Shown here piece by piece: positions 13,314-18,393 of a DNA stretch of 18,393 nucleotides; the stretch's first letter is position 1; every line of letters begins with the position of its first letter. The translations under genes were made by a program, and so were the position numbers. The DNA lies in the NCBI GenBank assembly GCA_045636065.1, contig JAZTWW010000030.1, positions 1-18,393 of the forward strand, read 5' to 3'. This DNA comes from RGIG5050 sp045636065. GTDB lineage: Bacteria; Verrucomicrobiota; Kiritimatiellia; RFP12; UBA1067. The notes under the pieces are model-generated. The model saw only the letters and a program-made list of their open reading frames with translations, was not told the origin of the DNA and did no database searches.

Positions 13314-14434
13314 CTCTCGAGCGTAAGCTCCAGCCTGTAGTATGTCGGGATGTCGAGGTTCGTGTCGCCGAGCATTGTGGCGTCCGTCATGCGGAAGCGG
13401 TCGTCGGCCGAAAGGGCGATCTCGCCAGCGGAGCGGACGGCGCGGTTCTGCCGGCTTCTTGTCTGCGCCCGTGAACGCGCGCCTTCCTCGAAGAGAAGGG
13501 TGACAAGCGAAAGGCTTCCCGAGAACGTTTCCTCGTCGTTGACGGTTCCAAGTTCAAGCGTCGCCTCGGCGCCGAACGTTGCGGCCAGGGCCTGCGTTAT
13601 CTTTGCGATCTCTGAGAGCCTCAGGTCGTCGCCGGCGAGAAGCCCGAGGAAAATCGTCTTGACGCGGCCGCGGGCGCCCCTTTGCAGGGATGCCGCCGAC
13701 TCGAGGCGCGAAAGTATCTCCGATACGCGATCCTCGCCTGAGGCGGTCACGGCCGCGAAGCGGGCGCGCCCGGCATCGGAGAGGATGTTCCTCAGCCTTT
13801 CCGGATCGAACTTGATGTAGCCCGGCTTTTCAAGGAGACGCCAGAAGAGCGATACCCCCTTTGCGAGCGCAGCCGTCGCGGCATCAAGCGCATCCTTTAG
13901 CGTGCGCGCCGGATCGTCCGTATCGAGGGCGATGTCCTCCATCGGGAGGATGACTGATACGTCCGCCTCCTGCGCCACGAGCCCTGCGTCTGAGTTGGCG
14001 CGGCTTATGCGCGCCTCCCCTTCGAACGGGAAGGGCTTCGTCGCGAAAACGAGCGAGGCGATGCCTTTCGATTTCAGCCTCTTGAGTATCTCGGGCGTAG
14101 CGCCGCCTCCAGTGCCGCCGCCAAGGCAGGTGACGACAATGGCGAGCTTCACGCCGGAAAGCCCGGCATCGAGGATCGCCGGATCATCGAGGAACGCCGC
14201 GCGCGCCTTTGTTGCCGCGCCGCCCGCGCCCTGCCCTGAAAGCCGGCTTCCGCCTATGAGCGTGAAGGGGAGTGCGCCCGCGGGGGTGAGCGCATCGGTG
14301 TCGACCAGCCTTGCGCGCATCGTGCCGCCGTAGTTCTCGGCGATTGCGCGTGCGGCCGCGCATCCGCTGCCGCCAACGCCTATCAGAATGAGAGAGGAAG
14401 ATTCGTCCATGGTTGCCGCCGCCTCGATGGTCAT
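13310..14434 (-). CDS. ftsZ: Divergent cell-division protein FtsZ
   Basis: A 374-residue tubulin-like GTPase homolog in the correct place after ftsA. LILIGVGGSGCAAA (15-28) is T1. GGGTGGGATPEI (105-116) is T4, where most FtsZ have GGGTGTGxxP. TKPFPFEGEAR (132-142) keeps the Glu and Arg of the family. The C-terminal tail carries NLDIPTYYR (359-367), matching the conserved LDIPxxxR peptide that binds FtsA. Departures by eye: Asn of T1 is Ala26; Asn of the IPND motif is Met165; Asp of the ANDV motif is Ala188; and the T7 loop NxDxxD reads KFDPER (208-213), so the catalytic Asp is Arg213. It should still form the division ring scaffold, but nucleotide binding or hydrolysis may differ. The ATG at 14434 overlaps the ftsA stop (ATGA). 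No ribosome-binding site is visible, so coupling is likely. An ATG at 14410 is an alternative. Confidence 0.85.
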   Translation of the reverse strand: MTIEAAATMDESSSLILIGVGGSGCAAARAIAENYGGTMRARLVDTDALTPAGALPFTLIGGSRLSGQGAGGAATKARAAFLDDPAILDAGLSGVKLAIVVTCLGGGTGGGATPEILKRLKSKGIASLVFATKPFPFEGEARISRANSDAGLVAQEADVSVILPMEDIALDTDDPARTLKDALDAATAALAKGVSLFWRLLEKPGYIKFDPERLRNILSDAGRARFAAVTASGEDRVSEILSRLESAASLQRGARGRVKTIFLGLLAGDDLRLSEIAKITQALAATFGAEATLELGTVNDEETFSGSLSLVTLLFEEGARSRAQTRSRQNRAVRSAGEIALSADDRFRMTDATMLGDTNLDIPTYYRLELTLER

Positions 14435-15639
14435 TTGAAGAATTTGCCGAAGAACGACGCGAAGCCTCCGTCGTCCGGGGTTTCGTCGGCGTACTGCTGC
14501 GCGAGTATGGAAAGGGCTCCCGCCACCGTCGCCACGGAGGGCGGGAAGGGCGCCTTTTCAAGCCCCTCCACCTCAGGTATCGGCTGCCCGAGCCTCGTGT
14601 GGCTTCCGAAGATCGTCTCGCAGAGCTTTGCGGCGCCATTCAAGGCGCTTCCGCCGCCGGTGAGGATGATGCCGCCCCTTATGAGGTGGAGAGCCCCGGC
14701 CTTTTCCAGATCGTCGCGGATTATCGTGAAAAGCTCCCTCATCCTTGCGTTGACGACGGTGTCGAGTGCGCGGCTTGAGATGGTGTTGCCCGAGCTGCCC
14801 GTGATCGTCGCGGGAACGTCGATCCGCGTGCCTTCGCGATCCCTCTCGAGGGTGGCGGAGGCAAGTGGCTTTATCTGCTCGGCCGTAGCCTGCGGAAGCG
14901 TGAATGCCTGGGCGATGTCGCTCGTTACATGGTCGCCGCCTACGCCTAGCACCGATGCGTACGCGAGCCGACCGTCGCAGTGGAGCGACCAGGAGGTGCA
15001 GCCGCCTCCGAGATCGATGACGAGCGTTCCCGCCTCCTTGTCCTCCTCGGAGAGAACGCCTGCCGCTGCGCACGTGCCGGCGAAGAGGAACTCGTCGGAA
15101 AGCTGGAGGTTCACCGCCTCCGCAGCCTTGCGCGCGTCTTCAACCCTGTCGGTCGAGGCGTCGATGCCGAGCGCATGGAGCGTAAGGAGATGGCCCGTCA
15201 TGTTGCACGGGTTGACTATGCCTGTAAGTTCCCCGATGGAGTACCCCGTCTCGGAAAGGTCGAGAAGCGTACGGCTTGCGGAGCTGCTCGCCTCCTCCCA
15301 GGCGTGGTTGTTCAAGGCCCGCATCGTCTCCTCCGTGACGGAGCCTCCGTCCACGGCGATCTGGTGCGACCTGCTCGTCATCGTTATGTGCGGCCCCGAC
15401 ACGATCAGCGTCGCCGTGCCGACGGTCCAGTTGAAGTTGTGCGCGATGTTCTTTATGGCCGTCTCTATCGCGAAGGAGACCTGCTTCATGTCGATGATGC
15501 AGCTTTTGCGTACGCCCACCGAAGGGACGTCCGCACGGGCTATCACGCGGATGCGGCCCTGCCCGAGCGGTTCGCCGAGCGTGAGCGTTATGTGGGTTGT
15601 GCCGATCTCGAGAACGGCTATTGGATCCTGGTGCTTCAT
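14431..15639 (-). CDS. ftsA: Cell-division protein FtsA
   Basis: A 402-residue actin-fold ATPase that tethers FtsZ filaments to the inner membrane. Phosphate motif 1 is VLEIGTTHITL (9-19). The 1C (SHS2) subdomain spans roughly 79-160. Phosphate motif 2 is LVIDLGGGCTSWSL (206-219), and the adenosine motif is GGIILTGGGSAL (322-333). The C-terminus GGFASFFGKFFK (391-402) is an amphipathic helix of the membrane-targeting type, after a short acidic linker. GGAGAA lies 7 nt before the ATG. It starts 1 nt after the ftsQ stop and its stop overlaps the ftsZ start, the classic dcw order. Confidence 0.93.
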   Translation of the reverse strand: MKHQDPIAVLEIGTTHITLTLGEPLGQGRIRVIARADVPSVGVRKSCIIDMKQVSFAIETAIKNIAHNFNWTVGTATLIVSGPHITMTSRSHQIAVDGGSVTEETMRALNNHAWEEASSSASRTLLDLSETGYSIGELTGIVNPCNMTGHLLTLHALGIDASTDRVEDARKAAEAVNLQLSDEFLFAGTCAAAGVLSEEDKEAGTLVIDLGGGCTSWSLHCDGRLAYASVLGVGGDHVTSDIAQAFTLPQATAEQIKPLASATLERDREGTRIDVPATITGSSGNTISSRALDTVVNARMRELFTIIRDDLEKAGALHLIRGGIILTGGGSALNGAAKLCETIFGSHTRLGQPIPEVEGLEKAPFPPSVATVAGALSILAQQYADETPDDGGFASFFGKFFK

Positions 15640-15640
15640 G

Positions 15641-16483
15641 TCAGTTCTCCACGCGGGAAGGGTCGTTTGCGTAGATGCGCCCCTTGTCGGCGAAATCGGT
15701 GGCCGTCCAAAGGCGCGTATTTGGGGAGAGACCCGAGGCTATGGCCTTCGAGAGCCGCCTCAGCTGGCGGCGCATAGATGCGTCTGATATGGGCGATGGG
15801 TTCGTCATGTCCTGCCAGGCGATGCGGGCTGTGATGCCGCCTTCAAGCGTCGCCTCGAGCCAGTCCGGATACGAGGTGTTCACATCCGATATCCCAAGCT
15901 CCTTGAAGCTCTCGCGCGACGCCTCGACCATTCGCAGGGCGGCCTCGGCCATGCCGTCGAGCTTCTCGCCAGGTTTAACCTTGCGGTCGGTAGGGTCGCG
16001 GACTATCGGAAGGTCCTCCGTTTCGCGCCTCGGGTACGTAAAGACGAATCCCTCCACATCGGCCACCCTTGGGCCTGGGGATGTGGTTCTCATCGTCATT
16101 ATGCGGGCGACGGGGATCCTCTCTATAACATCGATCCTGATCGCATTCGGCTGGTGCCATTCGATCCTCAGGTCGCGGATGTTCGGCATGTACCTCAGAA
16201 GCTCGGCGCGGAGCTTGCCCAGCTCGAGTTCGGCTAGGTTTACGCCGTTCGTGAGCCCGAAGTGGTTTATGACGAGGTTGGCGGGAACGGTCTTCCCGGT
16301 GGTGACCACCACGTCGAGCTTCGGGTCGGTGACGACGCACTGCTCGCGGCAGATCTTCCCCAGCTTGCCGGCGAGGACGCATCCGCCTGCGACGGCCCCG
16401 ACGGCGAGAGCCGCCGCCACCGCCGCCGCGACGATCTTGCCCACGGGCATGGACGATGCAGGTGCAGGGCTTCTTCTAGTCAT
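15641..16483 (-). CDS. ftsQ: Cell-division protein FtsQ/DivIB
   Basis: A 280-residue bitopic membrane protein. A short basic N-terminus precedes one membrane segment at about 17-38 (alanine and valine rich). The POTRA-like domain follows at about 55-125: INHFGLTNGVNLAELELGKLRAELL, then RDLRIEWHQPNAIRIDVIERIPVARI, the typical pattern ending in ERxPVA. The rest is the beta domain that binds FtsB and FtsL in the periplasm. Sequence conservation is low, as usual for FtsQ, so the call rests on topology, the POTRA pattern and position between ddl and ftsA. It overlaps the ddl end by 8 nt. Confidence 0.85.
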   Translation of the reverse strand: MTRRSPAPASSMPVGKIVAAAVAAALAVGAVAGGCVLAGKLGKICREQCVVTDPKLDVVVTTGKTVPANLVINHFGLTNGVNLAELELGKLRAELLRYMPNIRDLRIEWHQPNAIRIDVIERIPVARIMTMRTTSPGPRVADVEGFVFTYPRRETEDLPIVRDPTDRKVKPGEKLDGMAEAALRMVEASRESFKELGISDVNTSYPDWLEATLEGGITARIAWQDMTNPSPISDASMRRQLRRLSKAIASGLSPNTRLWTATDFADKGRIYANDPSRVEN

Positions 16484-17372
16484 GCGCGGCCGCCTCGAGG
16501 ATGGTTTCGCACATGCCGGCGAAGGATAGCCCGATCTTGGAGCAGGCCTTTGGCACGAGCGAGTGGGCCGTCATGCCGGGAAGGGTGTTGAGCTCGAGAA
16601 CGAACGCCCTGCCGTCGGGATCGACGCGGAAATCGACCCTCGATACGCCGCGGCATCCGCATGCGGCGTACGCCTTAAGGGCGATCTCCTGGAGCTGCGG
16701 AAGGAACGCATCCTCCGGGAAGATGTACTGCGTCGCGTTCGAGAGGTACTTCTCCTCGTACCCGTACCAGCCCTTTGGGGTTACGATGTCGATGACGGGA
16801 AGGGCTTTCGGGCCCGGGAGTATGCCGACCGTCATTTCGCGGCCGGGGATGTACTTTTCGACGAGAGCCTCTTTCCCGTCGACATCGATCGCGAGCTTCA
16901 GCGCGGCCGGCCACTCCTCGGGCGTGCGTACGCACGTTATCCCTACGGATGAGCCGTCCTTGGGCGGCTTTACGACGCACGGGAGCTGTATCGGGGAGAC
17001 CTTCTCTGAAGCGTCCGCGACGACGGCCCATTCCGCCGTGGGCACGCCCGCAGAGTCCAGTATGCGCTTTGTGGCGATCTTGTCCATCGCAAGGCGCGAA
17101 GCCGCCGCTCCAGGGCCGGTGTAGGGCATTGCTATGGCGTCGAGGGCGGCCTGCACGCCTCCGTTCTCGCCCCATCCGCCGTGGAGCGCGAGAAACACCG
17201 CGTCGATCCCGGAAAGGTCCGGAAGCTCCTCGCTTTCCAGGACCATGCGCTTGACTTCGTATTTGCCAAGGGATTCGAGGGCTCTGGCGACATTGTCGCC
17301 GCTGTCGAGCGAAACTTCCCTTTCGTTAGAGACGCCGCCCATCAGGACGGCTATTTTCCTGAAATTTTCCAT
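16476..17372 (-). CDS. ddl: D-alanine--D-alanine ligase
   Basis: A 298-residue ATP-grasp enzyme that joins two D-Ala for peptidoglycan precursors. Motifs, numbered from the chosen start: GGVSNEREVSL (12-22), LHGGWGENG (63-71), KPPKDGSSVG (135-144), RVDFR (245-249) and ELNTLPGMT (260-268). The last two carry Mg2+ and phosphate ligands. Length is close to E. coli DdlB. An in-frame ATG at 17378 would start one base after the -10 hexamer and could not be on the transcript from that promoter. The ATG at 17372 falls where transcription should begin, so I chose it. It is the first gene of the ddl-ftsQ-ftsA-ftsZ-mutL operon. The usual preceding murC or murB is not here. Confidence 0.92.
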   Translation of the reverse strand: MENFRKIAVLMGGVSNEREVSLDSGDNVARALESLGKYEVKRMVLESEELPDLSGIDAVFLALHGGWGENGGVQAALDAIAMPYTGPGAAASRLAMDKIATKRILDSAGVPTAEWAVVADASEKVSPIQLPCVVKPPKDGSSVGITCVRTPEEWPAALKLAIDVDGKEALVEKYIPGREMTVGILPGPKALPVIDIVTPKGWYGYEEKYLSNATQYIFPEDAFLPQLQEIALKAYAACGCRGVSRVDFRVDPDGRAFVLELNTLPGMTAHSLVPKACSKIGLSFAGMCETILEAAAHD

Positions 17373-17378
17373 GCGCAT

Positions 17379-17407
17379 ATTATACCATATGCGCGCGCGC
17401 GTGTGAA
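17379..17407 (-). promoter_or_regulatory. Promoter of the division operon, predicting leaderless ddl mRNA
   Basis: Read on the minus strand: TTCACA (17407-17402), a 17-bp spacer, then TATAAT (17384-17379) preceded by TGG. The expected start, 7 nt past the -10, is 17372, the A of the ddl ATG. No ribosome-binding site is present. Most of the spacer is an alternating pyrimidine-purine tract (17386-17405). Confidence 0.75.
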
Positions 17408-17557
17408 GCCAAATACTCCCGACGCATCAAAATTCCGTCCAGAACCCATCGGCATTCCGTCCCGAATCCATTGGCGGAGGGGGAGGGGATTTTGATGGGT
17501 CGGCCGCACCCGGGAACCCCCGCAGACTGGGGGCGGAAAAATTTTTTAAATTTGTGC
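17408..17557. repeat. Intergenic region with a 22-nt tandem pair and a hairpin
   Basis: Two 22-nt units at 17432-17453 and 17454-17475, each beginning ATTCCGTCC, match at 19 of 22 positions. CCCCC (17517-17521) and GGGGG (17529-17533) form a short hairpin followed by an A-then-T tract (17537-17547). It is too irregular to call a terminator. No gene is seen. Confidence 0.55.
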
Positions 17558-17586
17558 TTGCAATCGGAAACGGCTTTTGGTATACT
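17558..17586 (+). promoter_or_regulatory. Promoter of the three-tRNA cluster
   Basis: TTGCAA (17558-17563), a 17-bp spacer and TATACT (17581-17586) preceded by TGG. The segment TTTTGGTATACTAC is the same as at the other tRNA promoter (1749-1762). The first tRNA begins 24 nt after the -10. Confidence 0.78.
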
Positions 17587-17609
17587 ACTGCTCGTCTTCG
17601 CGATACAAG

Positions 17610-17685
17610 GCGAGCTTAACTCAGTTGGTAGAGTGCCACCTTGCCAAGGTGGTTGTCGAGGGTTCGAGTCCCTTAGCTCGCTCCA
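17610..17685 (+). tRNA. tRNA-Gly (anticodon GCC)
   Basis: Acceptor GCGAGCT with AGCTCGC, discriminator T and encoded CCA. Anticodon stem CCACC/GGTGG around TTGCCAA. Length is 76 nt. It complements the tRNA-Gly(TCC) at 1876. Confidence 0.95.
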
Positions 17686-17715
17686 TTCAAAGGTACCGCG
17701 CAAGGCGAGTGAGAT

Positions 17716-17791
17716 GGGAGCGTAGCTCAGCTGGTAGAGCAAGTGACTCTTAATCACTGGGTCCAGGGTTCGAATCCCTGCGCTCCTACCA
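17716..17791 (+). tRNA. tRNA-Lys (anticodon CTT)
   Basis: Acceptor GGGAGCG with CGCTCCT (a G-T pair at position 1), discriminator A and encoded CCA. Anticodon stem AGTGA/TCACT around CTCTTAA. Length is 76 nt. Confidence 0.95.
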
Positions 17792-17804
17792 TTTCACCAA
17801 CTTC

Positions 17805-17880
<76 letters not shown>

Positions 17881-17897
17881 AACATATGTAATGCAAA

Positions 17898-17922
17898 CCG
17901 TCGCACACGCGGCGGATTTTTT
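17898..17922 (+). terminator. Terminator of the tRNA cluster
   Basis: CCGTCGC (17898-17904), loop ACAC, GCGGCGG (17909-17915) with one T-G pair, then A and six T. It lies 17 nt after tRNA-Phe. Confidence 0.85.
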
Positions 17923-18272
17923 GTTGTCTATAACAATTCTTCCAAACTTGTGTGTAAATCAAAACAAGATTATACATGCCTGCCAAAAGTATGGCAAAAA
18001 CGCTATACTTTTGACAGGTTGGACTTGGTGCGATGTCAAAAGGTAAACGAATATTTTACAAATTGACAAATATGACGAGATTTCGGACCTCGCCGAGGAC
18101 AACAGGGCTGCTCGAACCTCTGCACTATCACGCGGTTTGCGCGGCGGCTGGATATTCACGTAATTGTAACAAGCCAATAACAGTGCAAAATAGTCGTATT
18201 CTTACGAATTTTGTCAGCATATCTGCCCAAAATCGCGGTGATTTGTAAAGGGGGTGGGACAGCAAAAACTCC
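17923..18272. other. Repeat-bearing region without a supported gene
   Basis: Less GC-rich than the genes. TTGTGT (17948-17953), 17 bp and TATACA (17971-17976) could be a plus-strand promoter. CAAAAGTAT (17984-17992) and ATACTTTTG (18005-18013) are perfect 9-bp inverted arms around the predicted start. GTCAAAA at 18035-18041 repeats the half-site. A 71-codon frame at 18033-18248 follows but has no ribosome-binding site and no recognisable content, so I do not call it a gene. Confidence 0.45.
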
Positions 18273-18393
18273 CTAAGCCGCCTGGGCAAGACGTGAATCA
18301 TACGCATAAGCAGTCTCTCCGTTTAGTGATTCCCTGTGGATTGAGTTTATCCAGTTCTCCAGCTGCTGGATCTGACGTCTGGTGAGAAGGTTG
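18273..18393 (-). CDS. C-terminal fragment of an unrecognised protein
   Basis: The minus strand is open from the right edge to a TAG at 18275-18273. The last 39 residues include LTRRQIQQLENWINSIHRES and end ETAYAYDSRLAQAA. The amphipathic, helix-like composition is protein-like, but I recognise no family. The 5' part lies beyond the window. A transposase or other mobile-element protein is possible given the different composition of the area, but nothing proves it. Confidence 0.45.
   Translation of the reverse strand, partial: NLLTRRQIQQLENWINSIHRESLNGETAYAYDSRLAQAA

Noticed and set aside
14435..15787. 450-codon plus-strand frame opposite ftsA
   Set aside because: Antisense shadow of ftsA. 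It is rich in Ser and Pro with no domain, and ftsA is unambiguous.
17517..17547. Hairpin CCCCC/GGGGG with A/T tract as a terminator
   Set aside because: A short stem and a T run separated by CGGAAAAA do not fit a standard terminator, and no gene ends just before it on either strand.
18033..18248. 71-codon plus-strand frame after the inverted repeat
   Set aside because: There is no Shine-Dalgarno, no recognisable motif, and its composition resembles the noncoding DNA around it.

Overview
The window reads as GC-rich, gene-dense chromosomal DNA of a Shine-Dalgarno-using Gram-negative-type bacterium. My best placement is the Verrucomicrobiota (Kiritimatiellae) or Lentisphaerota neighbourhood. 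This is inferred from a Tat-exported GH109-type glycosidase, a ddl-ftsQ-ftsA-ftsZ cluster with a very divergent FtsZ, and YD-repeat-like debris between genes. It was not tested by any search. Genes fill most of the window. The left end (1-177), the stretch 7109-7948 and the right end (17881-18272) look less GC-rich and carry repeats.

Layout. 178-1696: a promoter with an operator-like inverted repeat drives a GH109-family glycosidase/oxidoreductase with a Tat and lipoprotein signal. Its terminator overlaps the promoter of a tRNA-Thr/tRNA-Gly pair (1720-1949). 2015-4791: a promoter and a three-gene surface-glycan cassette, made of a DxD glycosyltransferase, a GT10 fucosyltransferase-like enzyme and a protein related to the C-terminal half of COG5610. 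A dispersed repeat separates it from the translationally coupled pair rlmB and a GH20-like glycosidase (4920-7108). 7109-7948 is an 840-bp repeat-rich gap with a strong orphan promoter, a truncated signal-peptide-like ORF, 33-nt tandem repeats, 9-nt GCGATAAAN repeats and an apparent YD-repeat gene remnant. 7884-11540: fabG, gpmI and a secreted amidase follow a promoter whose -35 lies in a perfect palindrome.

On the minus strand, 17407 down to 11550, lies a tightly packed cell-division operon: ddl, ftsQ, ftsA, ftsZ, mutL. Its genes overlap or are 1 nt apart, and it is apparently read from one promoter that predicts a leaderless ddl mRNA. The FtsZ keeps the phosphate loop and the C-terminal FtsA-binding peptide but has lost several guanine-contact and catalytic T7-loop residues. 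The MutL has lost its endonuclease metal-binding motifs. The right end carries tRNA-Gly, tRNA-Lys and tRNA-Phe with their own promoter and terminator, then an AT-richer region with inverted repeats and the C-terminal end of an unrecognised minus-strand gene.

The promoters called with most confidence share one design: -35, exactly 17 bp, then -10 preceded by TGG or TGC (extended -10). The most unusual items are the FtsZ/MutL pair, the leaderless ddl promoter with an alternating purine-pyrimidine spacer, the terminator/promoter overlap, and the shared 9-nt repeat family.
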